Positions 18,691-26,871 of a stretch of 59,048 nt of DNA are shown here, piece after piece. Origin of the DNA: an uncultured Desulfovibrio sp. (lineage in GTDB: Bacteria; Desulfobacterota; Desulfovibrionia; Desulfovibrionales; Desulfovibrionaceae); the NCBI GenBank assembly GCA_934546745.1, contig CAKTDV010000019.1, forward strand, positions 1 through 59,048, given 5' to 3'. Within the stretch, counting starts at the first letter, position 1, and every line of letters starts with the position of its first letter. The translations under genes and the position numbers were made by a program. Under the pieces are notes generated by a model. That model saw only the letters and a program-made list of their open reading frames with translations, was not told where the DNA came from and searched no databases.

Positions 18691-20028
18691 ATGAAACTTT
18701 GTATTATCGGCACCGGGTATGTCGGCCTTGTAAGCGCTGCCTGCTTTGCGGAAATGGGTAACAGCGTGACGTGCGTGGATGTGAATCCCGATGTCGTGAA
18801 AAAGCTGAATGCGGGATCCGTGCATATCTTTGAGCCTGGGCTTGAGCCCATGGTGCAACGCAGCCGCGCTGACGGACGCCTGCGATTTACAACGGAACTG
18901 GCGCGGGGGCTGGACGGAGCGGATTGCGCCTTCATTTGTGTGGGGACGCCTCCTGGGGAGGACGGTTCCTGCGACTTGCACTATGTGGAGCAGGTAGCCC
19001 GGCAGATTGGCCGCCTCATGGAGAAGGAGCTGATTGTCGTTGACAAGTCTACCGTGCCTGTGGGAACGGCGGATCGCGTAACGGCCATCATCCGTGAGGA
19101 GCTGCGTGGCAGAGGCCGGGATTTGCCCTTTGAGGTGGTCTCCAACCCGGAATTTCTGAAAGAAGGCGATGCCATTCTGGACTTCATGAAACCTGATCGT
19201 GTGGTTATCGGAACGGCTTCAGAAAAGGCCGCATCGGTCATGCGGGAGCTTTACGCCCCCTTTGTGCGTACCCGTGACAAGATGATCTTCATGGGGGTGC
19301 GCAGTGCGGAAATGACAAAGTATGCGGCCAACTGCATGCTTGCCACCAAGATTTCCTTCATCAACGAAATAGCCACCATTTGTGAGCGCGTGGGCGCGGA
19401 TGTCCGTGATGTCCGTACCGGTATCGGGTCAGATTCACGTATTGGCTATCAGTTCATTTACCCCGGCGTCGGCTATGGCGGTTCCTGTTTCCCCAAGGAT
19501 GTGAAGGCACTGATACATACCGCGGAAACCTCCGGCGTGGAACCCATGCTGCTGAACGCCGTGGAGGCCGTCAACGCGCGTCAGAAGCGCCATATGGCCG
19601 ATCGCATTCAGGAGTACTTTGCGCCGCAAGGCGGCGTGAAGGGGAAGACGCTTGCTGTCTGGGGGCTCGCGTTCAAGGCAAATACGGACGATATGCGCGA
19701 AGCGGCGGCTATCAGCATCATTTCCCTCCTTACGGCGGAAGGCATGAAGATCCGTGCCTTTGATCCCATTGCCGCCGGGAATGCGCGCCAGATTTTCCAT
19801 GACAATCCTCTGGTGGAAATTATGGAGGATCAATACGCCGTTTGCGATGGCTCCCAGGCACTGCTTGTTGTGACGGAATGGAATCAGTTCCGCAACCCTG
19901 ACTTTGAACGGATCAAGAACCTGCTGCAAGCCCCTATTCTTTTTGACGGCCGTAATCTGTACGCGCCTGCCGCCATGGCCGATCGTGGTTTCGCGTATTT
20001 CTGCATCGGCCGCAAGAGTGATATGTAG
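18691..20028 (+). CDS. ugd: UDP-glucose 6-dehydrogenase
   Basis: This 445-residue enzyme oxidises UDP-glucose to UDP-glucuronate with two NAD, supplying surface polysaccharide precursors. The Rossmann start IIGTGYVGLVSAACFA, STVPVGT, the NPEFLKEGDAI loop, the substrate-site GYGGSCFPKDVKAL containing the catalytic Cys, and the C-terminal GLAFKANTDDMREA are all seen. The ATG with AAAGGA is preferred over a TTG one codon upstream. It stands alone with its own terminator. Confidence 0.96.
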   Translation: MKLCIIGTGYVGLVSAACFAEMGNSVTCVDVNPDVVKKLNAGSVHIFEPGLEPMVQRSRADGRLRFTTELARGLDGADCAFICVGTPPGEDGSCDLHYVEQVARQIGRLMEKELIVVDKSTVPVGTADRVTAIIREELRGRGRDLPFEVVSNPEFLKEGDAILDFMKPDRVVIGTASEKAASVMRELYAPFVRTRDKMIFMGVRSAEMTKYAANCMLATKISFINEIATICERVGADVRDVRTGIGSDSRIGYQFIYPGVGYGGSCFPKDVKALIHTAETSGVEPMLLNAVEAVNARQKRHMADRIQEYFAPQGGVKGKTLAVWGLAFKANTDDMREAAAISIISLLTAEGMKIRAFDPIAAGNARQIFHDNPLVEIMEDQYAVCDGSQALLVVTEWNQFRNPDFERIKNLLQAPILFDGRNLYAPAAMADRGFAYFCIGRKSDM

Positions 20029-20070
20029 AGCGCTTTTTTTTAAGAAAATTTGTCTTTTTGGCTCACTCTG

Positions 20071-20113
20071 TCCCCTGGTGTAGAGAGAAAGTCTCTGTGA
20101 CAGGGGATTTTTT
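20071..20113 (+). terminator. Terminator of ugd
   Basis: TCCCCTG pairs with CAGGGGA, with an inner AGAGA/TCTCT stem, followed by a TTTTTT run. Confidence 0.85.
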
Positions 20114-20213
20114 ATTGTTTTTTCAATGAATTAAAATCTCATAATCAAGATTATGTCAATTTATAATAGGCTATTAACATAACGCTCCACAAAAACAAAT
20201 AAAAACCATATGT

Positions 20214-21182
20214 CTAAAAAATATGAAAAGCCATAAACCAACCGCCCACCGCAAGACCGGCAACCAAAAATACGGCGGGCAATCCCTGAAGGCAGGGCAG
20301 ATGGCGTTGTTCTCGCAATGTTTCCCAGCGTCCCAGGACAAAACCTGCCAGTAGGCCACCGGCATGGCCTGCGTAGTCCACATGTGCGCCTTCCGTACCC
20401 AACAGCGCCAGCAGCCCGCCGCCCGCAAGAAGAGGAATAAGCGTTTTGCTGCCGCGCCAAGGTCTAGCCAGTCCACAGAGCAGTCCGAGAATGGAGAAAA
20501 AAGCGGTAGAAAACCCTATGGCAACATAGGGCGGGGTGCGGAAAAGCATGGACAGCGCATTGCCTGAGGTTCCGCCTAACAGGGCCAGTAGGCAGGTGCG
20601 TCCCGTTCCCAGCGTTCGCGCGGCGACAGCAAGGGCGACGGCGGAAAAGAGCAGGTTGCCATAAAGATGGACGGCATCGCCATGAAGAAAGAGGGCGGTC
20701 AGGCAGCGGTAGCCTTCGTGGTAGATATAGAGGCGGGCGCTGTCGAGACTGCCAAGAGATTCCCAAAGCGCGGGGGGGGGCAGAGCGGGGATGGGGGGCA
20801 GAAAACCGGTACGGCAGGCGTGTACAAAAAGTAAGGGAAACACGGCGAGCATCGCCCATTGCCAGCCTTTGTGGACGCAAGGGGAGAGGGGAGGGGGATT
20901 TTTACGACTGCGGGCTTCTTCCTGGTTGTAAAGATGCAATTCAAAGAGTGCAACGCCCCGCACCAAGGCAGGGACAAAGCAATGCGTTGCGCCGGTGCTC
21001 TTCCAGATACGGAAGGGGAGACGGCGGGAAGAAAGGAGAAGTATCCATTTCTCCTGTTCCTGATAGGAAGCAAAACCTTGCGGATTGGAAAGACGTACCC
21101 AGAAAGGGGAAAGGAAACGTGAGCGCAGACACAGACGATAGCGCCGGACACGGGAAGGGGCACGGCGGGACGGTAGCGGCAT
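20214..21182 (-). CDS. Rhomboid-family intramembrane serine protease
   Basis: This 322-residue protein has a ~105-residue cytoplasmic N-terminal region and about six hydrophobic helices. The rhomboid features are HGDAVHLYGNLLF, the serine loop as GFSTAFF, and the histidine helix as DYAGHAGGLLAGF. The usual GxSG serine motif is altered to GFST but Ser and His remain. The start is uncertain: the ATG used lacks a ribosome site and lies beside the rpmB terminator. A run of nine C (coding strand, 20772-20780) lies in the region before the active-site helices and could cause frameshifts. Confidence 0.85.
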   Translation of the reverse strand: MPLPSRRAPSRVRRYRLCLRSRFLSPFWVRLSNPQGFASYQEQEKWILLLSSRRLPFRIWKSTGATHCFVPALVRGVALFELHLYNQEEARSRKNPPPLSPCVHKGWQWAMLAVFPLLFVHACRTGFLPPIPALPPPALWESLGSLDSARLYIYHEGYRCLTALFLHGDAVHLYGNLLFSAVALAVAARTLGTGRTCLLALLGGTSGNALSMLFRTPPYVAIGFSTAFFSILGLLCGLARPWRGSKTLIPLLAGGGLLALLGTEGAHVDYAGHAGGLLAGFVLGRWETLREQRHLPCLQGLPAVFLVAGLAVGGWFMAFHIF

Positions 21183-21189
21183 GAAGAGA

Positions 21190-21221
21190 AAAAAAGCCCC
21201 GCTGCTTGCCGGGGCTTTTTT
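21190..21221. terminator. Bidirectional terminator after rpmB
   Basis: GCCCCG pairs with CGGGGC, flanked by A7 on the left and T6 on the right, so the stem is followed by a T run on both strands. It lies just past the rpmB stop. Confidence 0.88.
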
Positions 21222-21235
21222 GAACTGTGAAAAAA

Positions 21236-21445
21236 TTAGCCGTTAGTACGGGCGAGGGGTTTGCAAACAACGCCAGATCTCAGACAACGGGTGCAGACAT
21301 CCAATGTCCGCACAGTCCCATTGGGATCCTGGTGGCGCACACGCTGCAGGTTGGGATTGAAACGACGTTTTGTCTTGATATTGGAATGGCTCACAATATT
21401 GCCGACCTGGGGCTTTTTACCGCAAAAGGCGCATTCTTTACTCAT
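21236..21445 (-). CDS. rpmB: 50S ribosomal protein L28
   Basis: A 69-residue large-subunit protein. It opens MSKECAFCGKKPQVGN and has the SHSNIKTKRRFNPNLQ core, then a CTRC pair, so it is the zinc-ribbon (C+) form with CxxC...CxxC. A GGAGGA ribosome site precedes the ATG. A 25-base palindrome sits about 40 bases upstream. Confidence 0.96.
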   Translation of the reverse strand: MSKECAFCGKKPQVGNIVSHSNIKTKRRFNPNLQRVRHQDPNGTVRTLDVCTRCLRSGVVCKPLARTNG

Positions 21446-21484
21446 GCCTGTCCTCCATTCGTATCTCTACCTAAGAGCATGTTT

Positions 21485-21509
21485 CTTTTGAAAGTAACAG
21501 TTTCAAAAG
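21485..21509. promoter_or_regulatory. 25-base interrupted palindrome upstream of rpmB
   Basis: CTTTTGAAA and TTTCAAAAG are perfect 9-base arms around GTAACAG. The palindrome sits 40-64 bases before the rpmB start, where a promoter would be expected, so it may be an operator. No T run follows on either side, which argues against a terminator. Confidence 0.5.
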
Positions 21510-21666
21510 GAGCACTGCCCGCGCACAGCGGCAAAGCCGTTTCCGGCGCCGAGGAATGTGCAGAAATTTTGCATTGGGAATTTCTAGACGAAGTTTCCAA
21601 AAATAGCAAGTTTTTTTATGCTGTCAGTAAAAATTTTTATCTGCATCCTCCGTTTGGGGCGGACTG

Positions 21667-21716
21667 CCTCTTTCTGAAAGAGGATGAAAAAGAGGGGGAA
21701 ACTCCCCCCCTTTTTT
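21667..21716 (-). terminator. Terminator region after cheA
   Basis: Two stems lie side by side just past the cheA stop: CCTCTTT/AAAGAGG (21667-21683), and an A/G-rich to C/T-rich stem at about 21687-21716 (GGGGG with CCCCC, continuing as A's with T's). The second has T runs in both directions and could end the cheA operon. Confidence 0.7.
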
Positions 21717-21724
21717 TGTTTTCG

Positions 21725-24721
21725 CTATTCAGTGCGTTGCGGTTTGCCTTCGATATTGGCGGCCTTGGATGTGGCCATCACATAGATTTCATGGGGGTCA
21801 AGGATCAGAATGACAGAACCATCCCCCATAATGGTTGCGCCGGAAATCCCTTTGAGGTCTCCAAGATAGGCTCCCAGCGGCTTGATAACGATTTCCTGAC
21901 GTTCCAGCAACCGATCGACAACCAGTCCCAGACGGCGATCATTATCATGAATGACGACAACGGAAAGGACTTCTGGCAGGTGCTCTGTTCCCGGGAATTC
22001 CAGCATTTCTGAAAGTTCCACAATACCAAGAACTTCTCCGCGCAGGGTCACGGCTTTGCGGCCTTTGACATCCGTAAGGCGTTCCGCTTCGATTTTCGTC
22101 GTTTCGGACACAGCGTCAAGAGGAATGGCATAGGTCTGTCCTGCGACATTGACCATCAGAGCGTCAATAATGGCCAGTGTAAGCGGCAGGATGAGGGTAA
22201 AGCGCGTTCCTTTGCCGACTTCGGTATAGGTATTGACGCTGCCCTTGAGGTTTTTGATGTTGGTACGCACCACGTCCATGCCGACGCCGCGCCCGGAAAT
22301 ATCCGTGATTTTTTCAGCGGAAGAAAATCCCGGGTGGAAGATGAGCTCCACAGCTTCGCGGTCATCAAGCTGCGCGGCCTCTTCAGGAGTCATAATCCCC
22401 TTGGTGACAACGACTTCGCGCATTTTTTCGGGGTCGATCCCCTTGCCGTCGTCCTCAATTTCAATTGCGACGGAGTTGCCCTTATGGAAGGCCCGCAGGG
22501 TGACTTTGCCCTTGGGAGGTTTTCCCGCGGCGATGCGCACGGCTTCGGGTTCAATACCGTGATCGACGGAATTTCGGATAAGATGCACCAGAGGGTCGCC
22601 AATGGCTTCCACAACGCTCTTGTCCAGTTCCGTCTCCTCACCTTCCATGATGAGATCCACTTCCTTGCCACTTTTTCGGGAAAGGTCGCGCACCAGACGG
22701 GGGAATCGGGAAAATACCGAAGACACCGGCACCATGCGTACTTTCATGATGGTGTCCTGTAAGTCGTCGGAAATACGGGCCATGGCATAGGTTGTTTCAG
22801 AAAGACTCTGTGCCACCTGTGAAATATCTATATCGTCGTTGCTGTCTTCCAGTGAACGCGCAATCAACGTGTAGCGGTTGCGGTTGATGATCAGCTCGCC
22901 GATAAGGTTCATAAGATGATCCAGCCGCTCGTGATCGACACGGATGGAAGAACTCTTTTGTTGATGTTCGGCGGGACTGGCCGCTGCGGCGGGTTTTGCC
23001 GCGGCCTGGCGCGCGGCTGCGGGCTTGCTCGCTGCCGGACTTGATTTCGGCGCGGGCGCCGGGGCGGGCTTGGGAGCCGGTGCCGGCGTTGGCGTGGGAG
23101 CGAGTTTGGGCGCGGGCGCTGGAGCCGGTGCCGGTTTTTGCGCGGGGGCCGAAGTTGGCGCTGCGGCCGGGGCCTGTGCGGCGGGTTTCGGCTGCTCAGG
23201 AGCGGCGTTTTCCGCCTTGGCGGAGGTTTCTTCAGCGGCGTCACCGCCCGCGGATCGCAAGTGCTCCACGGCTGTTTTGAACATGTCTTCAATGATGGCG
23301 ACTTCCTGTCGGAGCAGATCGACCATCAGGCCAAAATCAATATTGTCATTCCGTCCCTGGTTGACGATGCCCGCCGTGCGTTCCGCATAAATCTTCAGGT
23401 CGTTTTCACCCACAAAATTGCAGGCGTTTTTAATGGCTGTAAGGCAGCGGAAAAGAGCGTCAATGGATTCTTTATGGCTGCCGTCGGATTCAAGTGTTTT
23501 CAGTGAGGCATGAATAATTTCAAGCTGCTGCTGTACGGTGAGGCGGAATGTTTCAACATCATCGGATTCTGTGCCTACGGGAATGATTGTCGGCGTTGGC
23601 GTGGGGGCGGAGGATGCCTGTCCTTCAGAGGGCGATGCCGCACTGCCGCGTCCCAACTCCTTGGGCAGGGCAAAGGGTTCACCGTTGATGGCGTGTTGCA
23701 GCTGCTCGACAATGAGGCTGACGTCCACAGGGGTTACCTGACCTGAGGTAACGTCGATGCGTTGTACCAGTCCCTCCATGACGTCGACGACAAGCAGCAG
23801 AAGATCGATGAGATCATGAGAAGGGGTGATTTTTTCCTGACGGATATTGTTGAGCAGCGTTTCCGCCTCATGCGTCAGGGCGTTCAGGTCGGTATAGCCG
23901 ATGATGCCGCTGTTTCCTTTCATGTTGTGGAAATAGCGGAACAAATCGTTGACAAGTTCGTCCTGCTCGTTCTTGGGCTTTTCTTCCAGCTCCAGCAGGC
24001 CCGTGTTGAGACTGGCGATGATGTCGCAGGATTCGTCGATAAAATCCTTCAGATGCCCTTCGCCAAAGGCGGTCAGGGCATAGGACGGGCGTTCGGGAAG
24101 GGAGGCGATCCACTCCTTGCTGGTCATGGGCGCGGGAGCGGAAGCACTGTCAGGAGCGGCAGACGCCACAGCGGGAGGCGCGGCGGGCGCTGGCGTTTCT
24201 GGGGCGGGAACCGCCGCTTCCACCGCGGGGGCCTGTTCCGCTACCGTTGGGGCGGGTTCTTCCGCGGGGGCAGGGGTCGGCGCTGGCGCGTCCTCGACCG
24301 CCGGTGCCGCCGCGGAGGCGGTTTGTTCCCCTGCCATAATGGCATCGATCTGGTTGATGATGTGTTCGGTCTCCACATCACCTTCGGTGTTGGTGTTTTC
24401 CAGATTCTCGATCATCTGACGCAGGGCGTCGGTAGATTCAAGGATGACATCCATGATGTCGGAAGTGACAACCATCGCGCCCTTGCGCAGTTCGTCAAGG
24501 ATGTTTTCCGCCTTGTGCGCCAGCTTGTTGATGCGATTGAGCCCAAGGAAGCCCGAGGCCCCTTTGAGGGAATGCATGGGGCGGAAAATATCATTCAGCA
24601 ACGCGAGGTTGTCCGGAGTTTTTTCCAGCTCCAGGAGATTTGGCTCGATAGTTTCGAGATGCTCCTTGGCTTCGGCAATAAAGTCCGCAAAAAGTTCCGG
24701 ATCAAAAAAATCTTGGCTCAT
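21725..24721 (-). CDS. cheA: Chemotaxis histidine kinase CheA with three Hpt modules
   Basis: A 998-residue kinase. Hpt1 has His50 in PMHSLKGASG; Hpt2 has His265 in YFHNMKGNSG; a third Hpt-like module at about 390-490 has Thr428 at the His position (CLTAIKNACN). A long Ala/Pro/Lys linker (about 495-615) leads to the dimerisation and ATPase domains (HLIRNSVDHGIE, DDGKGID, GRGVGMDVV) and a C-terminal CheW-like domain. It would phosphorylate CheY and CheB in response to receptors. It is the last gene of the chemotaxis operon, 55 bases after cheY. Confidence 0.96.
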   Translation of the reverse strand: MSQDFFDPELFADFIAEAKEHLETIEPNLLELEKTPDNLALLNDIFRPMHSLKGASGFLGLNRINKLAHKAENILDELRKGAMVVTSDIMDVILESTDALRQMIENLENTNTEGDVETEHIINQIDAIMAGEQTASAAAPAVEDAPAPTPAPAEEPAPTVAEQAPAVEAAVPAPETPAPAAPPAVASAAPDSASAPAPMTSKEWIASLPERPSYALTAFGEGHLKDFIDESCDIIASLNTGLLELEEKPKNEQDELVNDLFRYFHNMKGNSGIIGYTDLNALTHEAETLLNNIRQEKITPSHDLIDLLLLVVDVMEGLVQRIDVTSGQVTPVDVSLIVEQLQHAINGEPFALPKELGRGSAASPSEGQASSAPTPTPTIIPVGTESDDVETFRLTVQQQLEIIHASLKTLESDGSHKESIDALFRCLTAIKNACNFVGENDLKIYAERTAGIVNQGRNDNIDFGLMVDLLRQEVAIIEDMFKTAVEHLRSAGGDAAEETSAKAENAAPEQPKPAAQAPAAAPTSAPAQKPAPAPAPAPKLAPTPTPAPAPKPAPAPAPKSSPAASKPAAARQAAAKPAAAASPAEHQQKSSSIRVDHERLDHLMNLIGELIINRNRYTLIARSLEDSNDDIDISQVAQSLSETTYAMARISDDLQDTIMKVRMVPVSSVFSRFPRLVRDLSRKSGKEVDLIMEGEETELDKSVVEAIGDPLVHLIRNSVDHGIEPEAVRIAAGKPPKGKVTLRAFHKGNSVAIEIEDDGKGIDPEKMREVVVTKGIMTPEEAAQLDDREAVELIFHPGFSSAEKITDISGRGVGMDVVRTNIKNLKGSVNTYTEVGKGTRFTLILPLTLAIIDALMVNVAGQTYAIPLDAVSETTKIEAERLTDVKGRKAVTLRGEVLGIVELSEMLEFPGTEHLPEVLSVVVIHDNDRRLGLVVDRLLERQEIVIKPLGAYLGDLKGISGATIMGDGSVILILDPHEIYVMATSKAANIEGKPQRTE

Positions 24722-24776
24722 ACCATACCTTCGCTTTACTCAGGAATCGCCCCAGCGGGCTGGAAATTTTTATCGG

Positions 24777-25145
24777 TTATCCCAGAAGCATCTTTATATT
24801 CCGCACCATTTTTTCCGGCTGGGCGGGTTTTACCATATAGAGGTTTGCCCCGATGCTGAGACCGGTCTGGATGTCCTTCTCCTGTCCCTCCGTGGAGAGG
24901 ACAATAATGGGAATATCCTTGTAGGCATCTTGCATGCGGATATTCTTGATGAACGTAAGACCGTCCATACGCGGCATGTTGACGTCCGAGACGATGAGAT
25001 CGACGGGGTCAAGATTGTACAGCTTTTCCATGGCGTCAAGGCCATCCTCTGCCGTGCTGACCTTGAAGCCTTCCGCCTTCAGGACGAAGGCGACAAGGTT
25101 GCGGATGGTCTTGGAGTCGTCAACGACCAAGATATGCTTGCCCAT
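24777..25145 (-). CDS. cheY: CheY-like response regulator
   Basis: A 122-residue single receiver domain. Acidic residues Asp9/Asp10 (LVVDDS), the phospho-acceptor Asp54 (VSDVNMPRMDG), and the conserved Ser-Thr and Lys of IVLSTEG and MVKPAQ are all present. No output domain is attached. Placed directly before cheA, it is probably the output or sink for CheA phosphate in this pathway. Confidence 0.95.
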   Translation of the reverse strand: MGKHILVVDDSKTIRNLVAFVLKAEGFKVSTAEDGLDAMEKLYNLDPVDLIVSDVNMPRMDGLTFIKNIRMQDAYKDIPIIVLSTEGQEKDIQTGLSIGANLYMVKPAQPEKMVRNIKMLLG

Positions 25146-25228
25146 GATGAACCTGCCTGTAGGAAATCTAGATAGTCTTTAGTTTCAAATTGCCCTGTTG
25201 GCAAGAGTTTTCCGCATCTTCCACGGCG

Positions 25229-26866
25229 CTAGCCCAGCTTGCGGTAGACAATGGTTCCGGTGTGATGCTCGGGTTTGAACGCACGGGAGATATTGTGCAG
25301 GGATTCGGAGTGCCCGATCAGCAGCATGCCATTTGGTTCCAGATTGTCGTAGAAGGCGCCAATGACCTTCCGCTTCATCTCATCGTCAAAATAGATGATA
25401 ACGTTACGGCAAAAGACGATTTGGGATTTCTCCACGCGCCGCAACTGCTCCCTGTCGCTCAGGTTGATTTGACCAAAGGATACCAGGCGTTTCAGGGAAG
25501 GATTGATTTTGTAGGTCGTGCCTTCCTTGGTGAAATAGGTTCTGATGATTTCCGGCGGCGTTGTGCGCAAGGCATACTCGTTGTAGACGCCGCGACGGGC
25601 GGCGGCCAGCACGGCCTCGGAAAGGTCGTTGGCGGTGATTTTGATGTCCCAGGAGGCTATCTCATTTCTCAGCGCTTCATGCAGGATGATTGCCAGGGTA
25701 TAGGGCTCCTCCCCGGTGCTGCATCCGGCGGACCAGATGCGGATGCGTTTTTTCCCGCTTCGGCGGCAGCCGGCGATGACCTCGCTGAGTACGCAATCCT
25801 GAAAAACCTTGAGTTGCGGTGGATTGCGGAAGAAGCTTGTTTCATTGGTCGTGACCACTTCAAAGAGTTTCTTCAACTCGTCGCGCCGGCCGGCGTCAAA
25901 GCGCAGGAAGTTGTAGTATTCCGCATAGGATTTGAGGTTCAGCTCCCTGAGGCGGTTGGAAAGGCGGTTCTCCACGAGATATTTTCGGTTTTCAGCAATG
26001 AAAATGCCGCATTGCTGATAAATGAAATCGCGGAGCTGGATGAATTCCGTATCGCTAATCTGCAGCTCCTTGCGGAATGGCGTTGTCGTCGCGCCTGCTG
26101 ATGCGGGCGTTTTGGAGCGGAAGTTCGCAAAGGCGTTTCCTTCGGCGCTTGCGACGCCGCCTTCTGCTGCCGGACGGAAGATCGAGGAAAAAGATGAGGG
26201 CTTGCCGCTGTCAAGGGCGCTGCTGGTGGAACGGAAGGGAGAGGAGGACGTTTCGCCGCTCGCGTCTTTTTTCAGAAGAGCTGTCGGACGAAATGCCGGC
26301 TGCTGGCCAAACCGCGAAGACAGGGGAGATTTCCCTGTGGCAGCCGGTTTTTCCGGCGTCTGCACGGCTGTTTTTCCGAATGAGGAAAAGGCGGAGGGCG
26401 CGTTGCCTGTTCCCGCCGTGGCGGTCCCCGTACCTGTCTTGCCAAAGGGGGAGGGTTCAGGTGTGCTGAACACGCTTTTCGCCGGTTTGGAAAAGAGAGA
26501 GGAACCTGTGGAAGGAGACGTTTTCGCCGTTGCCGCTTCCGCTGTCTTGGCGAAGGGGGAAGACGTGGCGGATTTTTTGTCAAAGGGTGAGGAAGGTGTG
26601 GTCAATGCGGATTGCGCAGGCTTGGAAAAGGGGTTGCCAAGCGTCCCCGGATGCGCGGCATGCTGCGAAAGTGGCGATGCCCCCGCGGGCTTGAGCGTTG
26701 GCGTCGTAAAACGGGAGGAGAAGCCGGTTCCTCCTCCGGTCTTGCTGCCGAAGAGGGATGACGGGGTGTCGGAAGGAGCGGAAGCGTCTGTTTCTCTGGA
26801 TTTTGTCGTGCCCGCCGGATCGTTTTGCCTTGGAGGCAAAAGCGGGCTCTTGGAAAAAGGACTCAT
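25229..26866 (-). CDS. cheR: CheR-type protein-glutamate methyltransferase with Phe-motif disordered N-terminus
   Basis: A 545-residue protein. Residues from about 275 on form a CheR methyltransferase: an N-terminal helical part, SAM motif CSTGEEPYTLAI, TANDLSEAVL and FCRNVIIYF. It would methylate receptor glutamates. Residues 1 to ~265 are low-complexity, rich in Ser, Thr, Pro, Ala, Lys and Phe, with about fifteen scattered motifs such as SPFSK, SLFGSK, NPFSK, SPFDK, SPFAK, SLFSK, SPFGK and SSFGK. This tail is not part of ordinary CheR. The gene follows the HEAT-repeat gene by five bases. Confidence 0.9.
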   Translation of the reverse strand: MSPFSKSPLLPPRQNDPAGTTKSRETDASAPSDTPSSLFGSKTGGGTGFSSRFTTPTLKPAGASPLSQHAAHPGTLGNPFSKPAQSALTTPSSPFDKKSATSSPFAKTAEAATAKTSPSTGSSLFSKPAKSVFSTPEPSPFGKTGTGTATAGTGNAPSAFSSFGKTAVQTPEKPAATGKSPLSSRFGQQPAFRPTALLKKDASGETSSSPFRSTSSALDSGKPSSFSSIFRPAAEGGVASAEGNAFANFRSKTPASAGATTTPFRKELQISDTEFIQLRDFIYQQCGIFIAENRKYLVENRLSNRLRELNLKSYAEYYNFLRFDAGRRDELKKLFEVVTTNETSFFRNPPQLKVFQDCVLSEVIAGCRRSGKKRIRIWSAGCSTGEEPYTLAIILHEALRNEIASWDIKITANDLSEAVLAAARRGVYNEYALRTTPPEIIRTYFTKEGTTYKINPSLKRLVSFGQINLSDREQLRRVEKSQIVFCRNVIIYFDDEMKRKVIGAFYDNLEPNGMLLIGHSESLHNISRAFKPEHHTGTIVYRKLG

Positions 26867-26871
26867 ACTGC

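Noticed and set aside
23020..23200. Repetitive GCG/CCG-rich stretch that looks like a tandem repeat
   Set aside because: It is the Ala/Pro/Lys linker of CheA; the repeat is irregular and explained by protein composition.
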